NCBI RefSeq assembly: GCF_902148855.1 | Contig: NC_043972.1 | Span: 35,037,496-35,101,495, forward strand | Direction of reading: 5' to 3' | Length of the DNA stretch: 64,000 nt | Source: Sphaeramia orbicularis | Lineage: Eukaryota; Chordata; Actinopteri; Kurtiformes; Apogonidae | In this document: one piece after another, positions 17,728 to 32,452 of the stretch | How the letters are laid out: the number at the start of each line of letters is the position of its first letter | How positions within the stretch are numbered: the stretch's first letter is position 1 | Translations under genes and position numbers: made by a program | Notes under the pieces: generated by a model | The model's input: only the letters and a program-made list of their open reading frames with translations | Told to the model about the DNA's origin: nothing | The model's database searches: none

Positions 17728-20114
17728 CGTCGTCTTTGTTTGTCTTAATTTCCTTCTACATATTGGTAATGTGAAATGTGGTTGGACCCCATGCCACACT
17801 TCATCCGTTTTATTAAAACATACACATACATATACAAATATATACTGTTTTTCATCACAGAATACAACTCAGTGAAGGCTGAAAATTTTCTTCTGTTTAT
17901 GTTTTTGACCAAATGCTGTTTGTATTTCCAGTCACTATGACCTGACTGGGCATGCAGTTTTCTTCAAATAATTTAGGACACTCAATAAATACACTAGTGC
18001 TTTTCAGCACAGTTTGTTTAGAGGCCATTTTCTTGCACTGTGATAAATCTGTGAGCTCTCCTTTCTTTTTTAATCTCTTCTGTTTGCTATGTTCTAAAAC
18101 CACATTTTTACTCATTTTATTTTATCACTAGAAATCTCAGTAGCATTAAATTATCAAGGTTTCTGTCTCTTGTCCAATTTCCAAAGGTTCTATTTATGAA
18201 ATTATATTATAGATGTATATACTTTTACAGATTAATGTGCTTCAAAAATATCACCTTGCTCTATTTGCTAATGATGCACAGTGTTTGTCCAAAAATGCTT
18301 TATTTTACAAAGATTTTGAAGATGAAAGACTGAAACTCACCAAACTTGAGAAAACTCAGTTCAATCCAGATGGTGAAAGAGAGGAGGTTGTGGACAAATG
18401 ACAGATGCAAACTTCCTTAAATACAAGTTGACCCACCCTTTTTGTAAACTAGCACCCTCCCCTCTCTTCCCGACTTTTTATTTTTATTTTCACCTCTGTC
18501 CTTTCTCCCTCACTTGAAGAGCTAATGCACATTGACACACATTTTTAGCTTTTAAAAGGATTTTATGTCTCTACTGTGACAAAACACATCTGAGCTGGTG
18601 TTAATATCAAAATGTGCATTTTATGGGTGAAAAGCAGCCCACTCTGTTTATTTATTTTTTTTCAAATCAGTGTTTCTCCTGCTCCTGACTTTGATGGTGG
18701 TATAGAGTCAACATTTGGGTGTTGGATATGAAAGCAGAGATAAGAAGCTTCTGAATCAAAGTCAGTGGCGTCTTACCAACAAACTCATAGTGTCTGATCA
18801 ATTGGCAAATGCTACTTGAACTTTTTTCCTCATGAACATCCATCATGATTTAGCATTCAGTATAAATGCTGTTTTCATCAACAGTATACGTACATTCAGA
18901 TTTGTTTACAGTCGCAAAACACAATCTCTGTCATGTCTTTTGCTTGAGATATAACATTAATAAATTTACAACACTGAAAGAGGATCACAGCAGACTTGCA
19001 GACCAGTAGTTTCTCCCGGTATCTTGTGTTGTGTACGTACACAGAGCATGTGCATGTGTGATGGCTTAGGGGAGAGGGCTTTATTTTCAATCTGTGCCAA
19101 TTTTTGCTCTTCCCTGACTTTCAAGTACTGCTGCTTTAATATTCTGTAATGCCTTTAGTCTTAATTTCCCAGCTCAAATAGGTATCAAACAAAAGTATAT
19201 TTGTATGTTAGAAAGTGCAGATACCTTCCCCTCCTTCAAACTAATCAGTTTGCAGGTACTGTATGTGTACAGACAGGCTGAGGTGATTCAGTACCAGAGA
19301 ATGTTTGTGCATGCCACATGTGTCCTTGCGTCAATTGGGGTTAAGTTTACGATCATTGGTTTTGAGACATGTCAAATGTTGAACTTGTTTGTCTCTACCA
19401 TTCAGCTTGATCAGGACAAAAAAAGAGGACAAAACCATTCACCTGTTTTCCCTCTTTCGTATTTCCACTGTAAAAACTGCGACTGATTTACCTTCGCATT
19501 GTAAAATAGGCTAAAGATAATGTTAATTCAAATGAATTAAACCTATTTAAATCAATTCACTGATTGATTTTCAAAAAAATTCAGTCAGAAATAATCTGAT
19601 GAAAAATATGAATAGTACCACAATAAACAAATGCATTTATGTGATTTGATTCATTTTCCACCAGTTTATGTTGCCTCTTTGAAATGAAGTTTAAATGTGG
19701 TTATATGTGGTACTGATGTTCCCTACTCTCAACAGCAGGTATTGTAAAAAAACAGTTAGAAACATGATTGATGACTTTTATTATTAATGCACATATTTGA
19801 TAACATAGATTATTGCTTGCTTAAATGTGACATGAAGGACATTATTGATGGCAAATCTAATAATGGAAGATTCATGTGTACAAGTGCTGGCTGGATTAAA
19901 AAATTAAAAGAAGAAAAATGTGTGAGAGGGGAAGGGGAGCAGAGAGGCAGCTTATTTCTGGGGACCAGACCAAGATAAGTCATCTATTCATACATGTGTC
20001 AATAAATACTAACATTACTACTATTACAAATTAATTTACATTTTATTTAGTGAGACAAATATAGGTGGTATACAGTGACACTGATAGAATGAAAGAAATA
20101 AAATGAATGAATGA

Positions 20115-20190
<76 letters not shown>

Positions 20191-20564
20191 AGCAAACTGA
20201 ATATTGATTGAGGACTGAAGGAGGATCGAGAAAACAATAAGCTTGGTCAATGGGACTGCATCTAAATTATTGAAATCATTATTGAACTTGTCATTTGTTA
20301 ATCTTTTTTCTATTGTATGTAAGCAGATAATATTTGTATTTATTTGTGATGCATGAAAGCTGTTTGTTTTGTCTTGATATATTTTTTGTAGCAGTGTCAG
20401 TGTTGTTAAGGAGATTTTCAAAGTCAATGTGGATTTCACCCGATTAAATAAAGCAAGTGAAAGTATTTTTGTTTACTGTGAGGCTTTTGGCACACTAGTT
20501 AAATAAACCTGAACAACCTGTTTTGTCTCTACTGCGTGTTATGTTCCCGCCTGGGAACAACACT
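17728..20564. other. Intergenic DNA between the first S100 gene and a hAT insertion
   Basis: AT-rich sequence with short spurious open frames and a (GAAA)n tract at 20112-20191. No gene or transposon end was recognised. The upstream non-coding exon and promoter of the S100 gene must lie in its left part but cannot be placed. Confidence 0.4.
20112..20191. repeat. (GAAA)n microsatellite
   Basis: About 20 uninterrupted GAAA units. Confidence 0.98.
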
Positions 20565-21610
<1,046 letters not shown>

Positions 21611-21618
21611 ACAACACT

Positions 21619-22389
21619 GACAACAATACGTCAAATTGTGTGAGAGACAGAGTTGTTTCATTCATTCTTGTCCACAGGTCAGATGAAAGTGCAGAATGCA
21701 AAATTTTTCAACAAATAAAAGAAAAAGATACATAATTATTTTCTATAGTGTCAGTTCTTTCAGTTGTATATACATCTTTACAGATCTAGACATGATACTG
21801 GAGATGAATTATCCTGGCACAGAGTTCATCAGCCGTTGGTTGTGGTTGATAGTGATAAGGTGGGGGCCTTTTCACATGCCTTAGGAACTTGTGTAACATG
21901 TTTATATGCAAAGTTGAAATGTATTTGTAGTTGCAATGCAAATTATAAAAGACAGCAGTGTTAATAAAATTCACTTTGAGTTTTATTTCATAATGGACAG
22001 TATGAGCACAGCATATTTTAACCTTATTTAATTTGTACATGTAAATCTGTGCCTGACATTCAGGTTGCAACACATTTAGCTATTTGTTCAAGAAATAGTT
22101 ACCTGATGTTAAAACCTGCACTTAAGTTTTTTGGTGTGCAACAGCACAGGGTCTTTGTTGTTGCATCATATTCGCTCCACCACCTGCAACCTCTTCTTCC
22201 TTACCCAGGGCTTTGTCATATGTGCAGAATGTGGTTCTACATTGTTTTGATGAAATACACATGGGTGTTCCTGCAAAGGTTGTCACTTTAGAAAGCAACA
22301 TGTGCCGCTCCAAATGCTAAACATACAGTGGTGGAAAAAAGTTTCTGGACATCCCATGTTTTTGTGATCTATTGCTTAAAGAATCACTC
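21619..22389. other. Intergenic DNA, nothing recognised
   Basis: No splice-supported exon, transposon end or RNA gene was seen. Confidence 0.4.
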
Positions 22390-22393
22390 TTAA

Positions 22394-22872
22394 CCCATAA
22401 AGACTGAGTGCTCATTTTGTGGCAGTTCCCAAATGAATTTGTCTCTCTATTGACCTTTCTTAAATGATTCATCACCAATTATTAAAATATTATCCTCTGT
22501 ATTTGACATTTTCATTGTAAATCATGTATTTCCCTATATTTGATTGCCTATACTTAATTTAGAGGCTGATGAAAGCTCAGAGTAAATTCAAAGGTTATTA
22601 AATCAGAAACAGAGAAAACTGACCCCACTGTCATTGATCCAACTCCATGGGTTTTACTGGTGAATCAGTGTTGTAGAAGATGACAGTGTTTCCACATTCA
22701 CTACGGAGCCTCTGAACGTCCAAATGAGCCATATCTGATGACCAAGAAAAGATGACAAACTGCATTTACACCACTTATTTACATGTACTGTTAGGATTAG
22801 TGGATCAACAGTTATTAAACATATTAGATCAGTAGATGGTTTTGGTCGTGTGGATGTTTGGGTCTTTATGGG
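22394..22872. mobile_element. piggyBac-like miniature element, copy 1
   Basis: Ends CCCATAAAGAC and GGGTCTTTATGGG are inverted repeats lying exactly between TTAA tetranucleotides (22390-22393 and 22873-22876), the piggyBac target. Non-coding. Related copies are at 38901-39853 and 38960-39488. Confidence 0.85.
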
Positions 22873-22876
22873 TTAA

Positions 22877-24129
22877 GTTATTGAACTCTGCCAAGTATTG
22901 TTCCATTCTCCAAACACACACGTTCCCTGTGCATGTGCAGTGTTCTGTTGAGGTTAAAACTGGATGTTTCATTAGATGATACCCTTTGAAGCACAGCCAA
23001 GGCATGACATGTTGAAACTGTCAAGAATGTAGTTTTGTCACTTTTGCAGCCACACCTTTTGAAATGCAAAAAGATTTGTCCCCCAAATATTTCATGATAA
23101 TATTTGAGACTGTGTAACATTTTAACTGCGTCCAAAAACTTTTTCTACCACTCTACTTTAATTCATGCAATTCTTCATCCCTGTCTTAGATGGATACCAA
23201 TTAATCTTTTTGTGTTTTGAGCCAGTGCAGCACTCATTATTGATGGTTTTCTTCAGTAACAAGTATTTTAATTTATTTTAGTTACAGAGCGGTCAGCCAA
23301 GCCTTTAGTTGATGCTCCTTTTGTGCCCAGTTACCATCCCCTCAACTGTTAACAATGAATCTGCTGGTAATGGGCTCTTACAGAACAGTGTTGACTCTCC
23401 TTTCTAAACTTTACTGTCTTGTTTTATCTCTGCCTCAGCTTTTTTTGTGTGTTGCAGGCATCAGAATTTAAAATTTACAGTATGAATATTTACAATTTAC
23501 TATTAAGGTAGCTACTGGAAATAATTTATCTTGTCTTAGTACTTTTGTAGTTAAACAGAGCTGTTAAATAGTGGTCTACATAAATGTGCAATTGATGAAC
23601 TTTAGTTTTAATAGTATTTTAGAAAATGTACCAGCTCATAATCAGGTTTGTACTGGCTTCACCTCTTAGCACGTGGAAAATGCAACACCAGTGTGTGAAG
23701 ACACGTGATTATTTTTACTTGCTTTCACATATCCACGTGTCAAGGATGGAGGAAAAAAAGGCTAACCACACTGCAACATGTCAGCATTTTTTTTTAGTTT
23801 ACCTGAGGCAAAGAAGAGAGAAAAGTAGGAAGTTGAGTAACAAACAAAAGGGGTCAAGTGTCGCCCTCTACTTGACAAGGTGATGCACGTTCACTGAGTT
23901 CTGTCTCCACTGACTTTTCATAGATATCATACATATTTATTTTGCTTAGAATTTGTGTGTTGCCAGTGGATTTTTAATTGTTTGTAGGTGATACGTGTGA
24001 TCTTTAATTTTGCACATTTTGCAGATATGCTTTGAAAGATGATAAGTCTCAATCTGGTATTTGATAAGAGAGCATAAGTATAGCAGTGTCCTGGAAAGTG
24101 TAAACATACACAACAAAGAGACAGCCGAA
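22877..24129. other. Intergenic DNA, nothing recognised
   Basis: AT-rich, with short open frames lacking any family signature. Confidence 0.4.
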
Positions 24130-24905
24130 AGCAAGGGTCTCAGACTTCCAGTCCAGTGAGCACTCTGGACTTTACATTAGTGGAGAGGAAGTAGAGAGGG
24201 TGGACTGCTTCAGGTACCTGGGAGTTTACATCACAGCTGATCTTACCTGGTCAGCACATATTGCTCATCAGGTGGGAAAAGCTCAGCAGAGACAATACTT
24301 TCTATATACTGTACTGAAGCAGGCTCACCTCCCTTAAAACCTACTGATTAGGTTCTATCAGGCCACTGTTGAGAGTCTCCTGTCCAATTACGGCACCGTG
24401 TGGTTTGCTAGTTGCACAGTAGCGGATATGACAACCATACAATGATGGTGAGAACAGAGGTGATGACTGGAGGCATATTACATCCTCTACCTGAAATTTA
24501 GGATGGCTGATGTCACAGGAAAGCCAGCTGCATCTCAAAGGACCCTATACACCCTGGACACCAACTGTTCACTCCACTTCCCCCTGGAAATACATCCAGG
24601 ACATTGAGGGTACACACAAACAGACTGTGGAGAATTTTCAATCAACAGGTAGTGAAAGTTGTGGGGCCGCCACTATATGGAGAAAATACTGCATGTCCCA
24701 AGCACCTTACCCCAGGAACATATTTTAGTTGGTTTTTATTAGTCTATTTATTTCATATGCACTGCATTCTATTGGAATATTTTTCTTTTTTAATGATGCT
24801 GCTAAATTGTTTTTCATTGTACTATAACAATGACAATAAAGTTCTATTCTATTCTATTCTATTCTATTCTATTCTATTCTATTCTATTCTATTCTATTCT
24901 ATTCT
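24130..24905 (+). mobile_element. Degenerate LINE 3' part with (TTCTA)n tail
   Basis: Plus-strand translation gives EEVERVDCFRYLGVYITADL and VGKAQQRQYFLYTVLKQAHL, then SLLSNYGTVWFASCTVAD, which is the C-terminal region of fish non-LTR reverse transcriptases. Stops and frame changes mark it as inactive. The 3' end is ACAATGACAATAAAG followed by about 12 TTCTA units (24844-24905), the tail type used by this LINE group. The clade is uncertain. Confidence 0.8.
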
Positions 24906-27900
24906 AAACATTGGCCAAGATTAGCAGTATTTTGATACTGCTGCTCCACCTGGATGGCAATAAGGAGAGTGCAGTTACGCAGAAATACCCTCAGGTATCA
25001 CTGTCACTGTGAGCTCAAGAGGAGGAGAGGGCAGATGCCCTAGATTTTCTGTTATAATTTACAAGTAAATATAATATTGCAACTAATTTACTACTGTCAC
25101 AAATGTCACAACATTGGATCAAATAAAGTTGCTAAATTAAGAGATAGATCATATCTACCACGCAGAATAATTCCGGTAGTTTGTTATAACAGGAGAATAA
25201 ATACAAATTATGTTATAAATCAGCTCCTTGAGTCTTTCAACATCCTCCCAAGGTTTGGATTCATGTTCATTCCTTAATAGATTTGGATGTGATTTCAATG
25301 TCTCCCCTATTATCAGAGTATTTTTACACTCGGCCTATGGGATACCGAGGTGCAGACATGAAGTGAGACTCGCCTCCTTCCATGTCCCTTAACAAAAGGG
25401 AGCACATTAAAAAGAATCGACCAGCAATCAACCAAGCTGTGATATGAATTACTTATTTATACAGAAGTAAAGAAAAAGTGATATCAGGAAGGGAATCAAA
25501 GTAAAGAAAATAACAAACAACACAATATTTTAAATCCACTATACTTACTTACCAAACAAAGAAAAAGAAAAAAAACAAACAAAATATATCACTCTTACCT
25601 AAACCCCTAACTCAATAAAAAGGAGAAAACTTGAATAAAGAAAAGATTCCCACCTTTCAGCTCTATTAACAAAGAATAGCTCTCCAAACAAAACTACTTG
25701 CTGGTCAGTTGAGGGGGGTGGGAGGACAGGAGTCCACAGGAACTAGTTTGAGTCAACCTCATATCTTTCCGCTCACTGCTGAGGGAAACCAATCATCAGA
25801 CAGCGTTCCAGCATCACACCTGCGATCCATTCCCATTCAATGTATCTCCTACAAAGAGAGAGGGAGAAAGAAAAACACACCCGTACCTATGACCCTAGAA
25901 GGAAAATCTCGGCTTGGTCAGCCTTACCAAATACAACCATCACTAACAGATTATCACTGATAAAACTAACCCTTAAAAGTATCAACAGGTCTGAATGAAA
26001 GAAGGACTGAATGACCTGTGACTGTAAATAACAACTGAAGTGAGGCTATGGGAATGAATAAATATGGCAAATTTAGGAATTAAATGAAAATGTGCTTTCA
26101 GACCAGTTACTCATACTAATAGATAATGTGGTGCAGCACAATAGAAACAGCAGTACAGGCCAATACTAAAGGTGCTGTCGATCCAGGGGATGCCACAATT
26201 AGGGGAAGGAAAAAACCAGTAATTTTGACTAATATTCATACTAAAACGAGTTGGTATTATTAATTCTTAATATGAAAAATAAGCCCATAGTAAGTTAACA
26301 TTCCCATATGCTTTATCATACTGCAGGTATTGCTTGTTTGCATTCTGCTATCACCATTTCACTATAATGGCAAAAAAGTTGAATCTTATCTAATCTGAAA
26401 ATCCCACCCCTGCAAATGTTTGGCCATCTATAGATATCTCCACTTTAACATCAACTGCTTCTCCTGTCCCTGCCACCTCAGAAGAGCCCAGTGATGCAGC
26501 ATCAGAAATGAAGGTTGCAGCAACAGAGCCTGCTGACTGCCATGTCCTCTGAGTGATAAGATACACAGAGAACTAGTTCACAGAGGTCCATTTCAATGGA
26601 AAAACAGCTTCACATTCCCTCAGCAAATGGATGGACAAAGGTGTCAACATGAGTATTTCAACAGACTCAGAAGAAGCTGGCTTATGTTCTCTAAAAAGGT
26701 GATGGCTTACACTAATTCCGTTTCAAAATGTTTTCCATGAGAGATTAAAAGTAGGGAAGGCTAAAGGACCAGAAAAATGTAAGGCACTGGTTCAAGACAT
26801 ACGAGGAAAGACATGGATGACAGTTTGGTCATGGTGTAGATCGTCATTCTAGTCAGTGTAGTATTTAGAATGGACCACTAGAGGTCTCTGTACAACTGCT
26901 TTTTGTAAGATAATCACAGTGTGCAATTTATACTGTGGAAACTATGTGTGTTGCTCCAAAGATGCAGCTGTAAGAGCCGATACTTTGTAGTAAATCAGAT
27001 GAGCTGGCTCCCATCGAGTCAGAGGCAGCTCCCCACTTTTTTTTCCCCTTTTGCTGCTCAGCTCTCGCTCTCAGTGGCTCATTTCTGCTCATGGCAGAAC
27101 TTTGTTTCTATTGAGCAGTTTTGTGGACATGGGACATGGGACAAGATCAGATCTTATCTCGAGGAACCCCTCATCCAATGAGCAGAAGACCCACTGTGAC
27201 TGGTGTCAGGCCAAGGCCTCACTCTTCTCATGCCCAGTAAAGGTGATGGAGGGTAGACTGTATTGTGGTAACATCCATTCCTTCTGAGGGAATATTATCG
27301 AAAACAGGGAAGACACTCACAGATTGAAGGAATCGCATCAGGCCATCCAAGCTAAGACATCTGTTTTTTCTCAATACCAACCTGACCTGAGGAGATTTAT
27401 ACTGTTTGGTTACTTCGTTTGCTTCTGTTTTGGCTCTGCTTCTGTTCTGGTTCTGTTGTGTGGATTTGTTTGCAGTGTGTTGATCATTTGTTACTGTGCA
27501 ATTAAAAGTTTGATTAAAATATTAAACAAAAGTAAGAATACTTTTGTGACAGAACAAATGCACAAAATTAGGTAATTATAAGGCTTCGAATAAAAACACT
27601 GAAAGCAAAAGGGTTTATCAACACACAAACCCTTCATATTTGCCAGTTTAGGCTAAAATTTGACGCCAAAAATGATACTCAATTAAGAGCCACTTGGGAG
27701 CTGAAAGAGACAGCTCTTGTTTGGGAGCTATGTTAAAAGAGCTTGTGGTGTTATTGTATTAGTTTAGTGTGCAAATACTAATAAGACTACAGTATGACTA
27801 CAGCCAGGGTCTGATGAGGTCATAGGCAGCTGGGGCTGCTGGGGGTTACCTGGTATTCTGGGGCTGAATGTGGAGACTCAAAAAATAAACATCCTCACTT

Positions 27901-29143
27901 TTGCTGCAGTTAGACTCATGTTTATATGTCATTCAGTGACACGACAGAACTCTGAAAAAACTTCCCATCACTGGAGGAAACTGCAGTTATTTGAATCCTG
28001 TTGTAATTGTTACATGAGTACTGGGTTCTTTCATTTCTTATTTTGTGCCGTGTCTTATTTATATTATTTTATATCACTTGTTTACTGTTTTTATTTTTGT
28101 GGGTAGTTAAATGTTATATTTTGTGCAGGCTATTTATATTGCATTTTTACATTTTTGTGTTTATGTATTTCTAACTTATTCTTTTTTGTGTTGACTGTTT
28201 TAATTTGCAGCTTGTTTTCTTGAAATAAAAGAAACTGTCAATGACAAAACTACTACTACTCATTTTTTTATGTGAGTATATGTATATTGGCAATGGGATT
28301 TACTGCTATGCAGGGGATGTCCCATCAAACCTTGATTCGGGGGCCAAATTGGTTAGGGCTGGGACTGTTGTGCTGTATCTAATTTTTTTCAGAGCAATAA
28401 CTGCCCTGATCTCAAAAAGTAGCTGTCTCTGGGGAAGAATCCTTTAAAAATTGTTGAACTGGATCCAGATCCAGAACCTTGCCAGGATAGCGGTATGGGA
28501 CAGACCTACCTTGTCCACAAATATTCAACTTGAAATGTGCCATCATTTTTTGTGCACAGATGGGCAGAGCCAACGGCAAAAATTAGCACTCATTCTTACT
28601 TTATTGTAGTATCCTTAATGGTCAGTGGCTAAAACCTGCATAAGATGTCAGAACTGTGCAGATGTTTTATGTAGCCAGTGAATAGTTTCTTTACATTGCT
28701 GTGTGTAGGAGATGAGTGCAGGTAAAAGACAAACCACTCAACCTTAGTGACCATAAACACTTTTCAGATAGGAAGGACCCAAATGAATAGAAATATAAGT
28801 GTACTATATAAATATTTGTTTCTTTATTGACTGGTGTGTTATGAATTAAAATTTTGAAGATGGGTTAAAAAAATAAAGTAGTTTCATAGTTTCAAATGAC
28901 TATTGGGACCAGTTGAAACATGAAGAGGATGTGAATCAATAGAGCAGAATGCACAAGACATTTCCAGGCATGAAACACTGCCAGCACTATGTGCACTGGA
29001 GCACATAGCGAGTGATGTCTGCTGAATGTTTGATGAGCTGATGGTGGTTTCCATTCAAAACAAAAGGCACTAAATACTATTGGACATGCAGTGTTTGAGT
29101 AATTGATAAACAGACAAAGCAGACCATGTGGAATCACACAGAT
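24906..29143. other. Intergenic DNA between LINE fragment and second S100 gene
   Basis: No host exon was recognised. 25300-26000 is A-rich and may be a decayed retroelement edge. Around 26980-27130 and 27680-27760, GAGCC/GGGAGCT motifs recall hAT-type ends, but neither could be closed with a target duplication. The 78-residue and shorter open frames have no family signature. Confidence 0.35.
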
Positions 29144-29149
29144 TTTATT
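29144..29149 (-). promoter_or_regulatory. Poly(A) signal for the second S100 gene
   Basis: AATAAA on the minus strand about 180 bases after the stop at 29329. Confidence 0.45.
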
Positions 29150-29328
29150 TTCCAGTGCCAAATGAACAGTTTGAAAACCAACTGATAGAACAAAGTCACA
29201 CAACATATAACATCTAACCAGTAGATTTTCCTGTCATGGTAAGTCACATATATTTATATATCTATACCATATGTATTAAATACAGAATGAGGGAACAAAC
29301 ATTTAAAATTGTTAGTAGCTCATCTGTT

Positions 29329-29777
29329 TCAGTCTTCTTGGTCTTCTTTGCCCTTGGATTTCTTGCCACCCTTGCCTCTCTTTGACTGGTAGTAGCATTT
29401 GGCCAGGACACACACACACTTGCAAAACTCTCGGAAGTTCACCTCACCATCATGGTTCTTGTCCAGCAACTCCATGGCCTCTTCAATGTCCCCTGCACTG
29501 ATTTTGTCCTGTAGAACACATTCTCACAGTTACACTATGAAATACAATTATGGTACCATGAGAGGCTGGTCAATCTGTGAAAAATGTGTCAAAATATGTG
29601 AAATATGTGTAAAATAACAAAGGATGCGTTTCTCACTTTTAGCTCGGGATTTTGTATTTCTTTTTCCAACACTCTCTTCAGCTCTTCCTTGTTTAACTGA
29701 CCTTTTTTGCCTTCGTCATCAGCATACTCCATAAATACCTCAACAATGGAGATGATGGCAGAATCCAGACGAGCCAT
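29329..29777 (-). CDS. S100 family EF-hand protein with basic C-terminal tail (second of three)
   Basis: Coding exons 29777-29637 and 29508-29329 join in phase 0 to 106 residues, about 10-15 longer than usual for S100. The ATG at 29777 lies one base after an acceptor, so the first exon is non-coding. Exon one has the S100 pseudo-EF hand (YADDEGKKGQLNKEELKRVL). Exon two has a canonical loop DKNHDGEVNFREF. The helix after it is unusually cysteine-rich (CKCVCVLAKC), with cysteines spaced so that several could face one side, and the chain ends in a Lys/Gly-rich tail (SKRGKGGKKSKGK). Calcium binding is expected from the second loop. A role for the tail in membrane or nucleic-acid contact is only inference. 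The exact S100 type is not assigned. Confidence 0.87.
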
Positions 29778-30238
29778 GCTTGAGGTGAAAAAGGTTATAA
29801 TTGAGTTATTCACTGAAAAAAAGGAAACACAATCTGAATGACAAACTAACATTTGCACATTTGTATCACTGTAGAAGCTATGTAGTTCCACCTCAGAAAA
29901 TGACTTTAGAAATGTCAGTTACAAACATATGTTGCAGACTAATTTTAGAGTTCATAGAGTTCCAAATAAACACTATATGGAGCTGACAAAAATATCATTA
30001 AATCACTACCCTGTTTTTCCAGCTTTTTATACTTGGTATCTAGTTTTATCTTCCACATTCTCTTTGCCTAAAAACTCCCTCCATATCTTGCTTTCCTCAA
30101 TACTCACCTTAGTAGACTTCACGTAAATCAGATGAAGAGAGATGTATCACCAGCCTGGTCCCAAGTGTGACTGATGCCAGTTTGAGAGAAAAGGCCGTTC
30201 TTAAAGAGCACACACCCACAGTGAGGATACAACCACAG

Positions 30239-30289
<51 letters not shown>

Positions 30290-30294
30290 CACAC
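30239..30294. repeat. (CA)n microsatellite
   Basis: About 27 CA units with a single CG interruption, upstream of the second S100 gene. Confidence 0.97.
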
Positions 30295-30746
30295 CAGTAG
30301 TGATTCATGCCTGGGAAATGTGCTCTGCTCCACCCAAAAACTAGTTTTACCACCTCAAGCTGTTGAAACACTAGGAACCTAAATAAAATATTTATTACTG
30401 CTCAGTTGTTGGATTGTGTAGACAAAATGCATTCAATTAACACTGCGTTCAAGCTGATACGTGTTCACTGGTACATACAGTCCCACACATCACTGAGGAG
30501 CTGCTCAGTGAAGCCTTGTGTAGAGAAAAAAAACATGAGTGGAAAACTACTGTCATAGATGGGACTGTGCCATTTGAAAATATGAGTAAAACATTTCGTC
30601 ATTCATAGCAGTTTTTGATGTCTTTTCTTTACCCTAAAAGCTGGCCTCTGAACAGTTGAGACATGTATATAATATATTGTTGTTGTTTTTTTATTTTATT
30701 GGAATAATGTTGAAAAGTTTAGACCAGACTAGGGATGGATGGCTGC

Positions 30747-30914
<168 letters not shown>

Positions 30915-32444
30915 TCTGGATCTGAGTCTATGCAGTTAATGCTGCATTAACAGCACAATGAGGAGCAGTTGGTAAATTTAGCTAGTCTGAGTATCTGTGA
31001 AGGTTCTTATTTTCTTGTCAAGTGAAATAAATAAACTCAGTAGGGCTGTAACTCCTCTGGATTCCAAGTGCTGCTTTGTCAGGGTCTTGGTTGTGTGTTT
31101 GCACATGTTTAGGTCTGACACCATTTCTCATTCATCCTCCTCAGTTATTATGTAACTCAACCACCGTTTTTCCGTTCTTAAATTTCAACCTGGCATTTGC
31201 TCCTGCCCTTCCTCTCTCTTACCCCCTGCCAAGTCCCTTATATAGATTAGTTTTAACAGGTCAGAGCAAGCTTCTCATCACTTTGGACATATTACTTTCA
31301 CTTATCGGATACTATCAGATTCTCTTTGCAGGGGAGGGATTGAAAATAGAGACGAAGGACTGTGTTAACTTAATTACAAAAAAGTTCATCTTTCTTTCAT
31401 TGCCAGAAGGAGGGAAGGCTACTGTGTCACTATTGGAGAGGATTGGTACATCAGTATTGCATGAAACCTGTGTATATTGTAATATAGTCATTTTTATTGT
31501 TTAGAAACACAACTTTGACCAAACCCCCCCCCCTCAAAAAAAACATGTGTGCAACCCCCAATTCCAAAACAAAGGGATGTTGTATAACATGTAAGTAAAA
31601 CCAGAGTGGAATGATTTGCAAATGTCATAAACCCATGTTTTATTCACAATTGAAGGAGAACATATCAGATATTTACACTGAGAAAAAAAAGGGTATTTTG
31701 AATTTGATGGCAGTAATGCATTGGAGCTAAAGGAACAACCTGATAGGAGTGATCCCTTCCATGATAACAATGCAGTCTGTCATAAGGCAACAACAGATGC
31801 AAAAACCTACACAGCCAAAAAGTAGTTAAATTAATTCTTGAAATGACTAAACTCCTGAACAGATTGTGGATGTAGTAGCAGGTTTCTCTACATTCTTTAA
31901 TATTTTGGTTTGAACAAAACAAACTTAGGGTACTTAGCAAGGTTATATGTCTTATATGCAGTGTTTATTTTGCAAATAACAACACAATGGTGTCTGTTGG
32001 AGTTAGAAGACAGTGGAAAATGTTGAGTCATTTTGTGTATTAAACAGCTTTGTTGAACTCAGCTCTTCCTGGTCATAGGTCAGATTCAGTGTCTGTCTCT
32101 TCTGTAATAAAGAGCTGCTGTAACTAACAAACCCTTGTCTATGAACACATTTGGGATCATGCACTCAGAAAATCTTAAAATAAACCAAAAATTATTTTTA
32201 AACATGTCAGTATTTTTGTCATATTCCTGACTTCTTTATTACATGGCTGTGGTATAAGACAAATAATGCACAATGAATAAAGTGATACTAACACTGGTGC
32301 AAGACTCAGTTTGACTTGGACTTGAGCAGATGTCATAAAAGAACTCTTCATCCTGCAGCCTATCGCAATTATTAAAAATCAGCACATTTGGAGAAATAAG
32401 GTTTTCGCTGTACAGGATTAAGTGCTGTTGAGCAGTATTTGTCT
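30915..32444. other. Intergenic DNA with a probable dispersed repeat
   Basis: 31551-31700 (CAACCCCCAATTCCAAAAC at its edge, then ATGATTTGCAAAT) resembles the end of a widespread teleost DNA repeat, though its other end was not found. The 142-codon plus-strand frame at 31076-31504 shows no family signature. Otherwise nothing recognised. Confidence 0.4.
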
Positions 32445-32452
32445 CTTTAGAT

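Noticed and set aside
25300-26000. Possible LTR or retroelement edge in A-rich DNA
   Set aside because: No paired repeat, TG...CA ends or target duplication could be found.
26980-27760. Possible hAT element with GAGCC/GGGAGCT motifs
   Set aside because: The two motif clusters do not form matching ends and no 8-bp duplication was seen.
31076-31504. A 142-codon plus-strand frame
   Set aside because: No recognisable domain, low-complexity hydrophobic composition and no splice context; probably chance.
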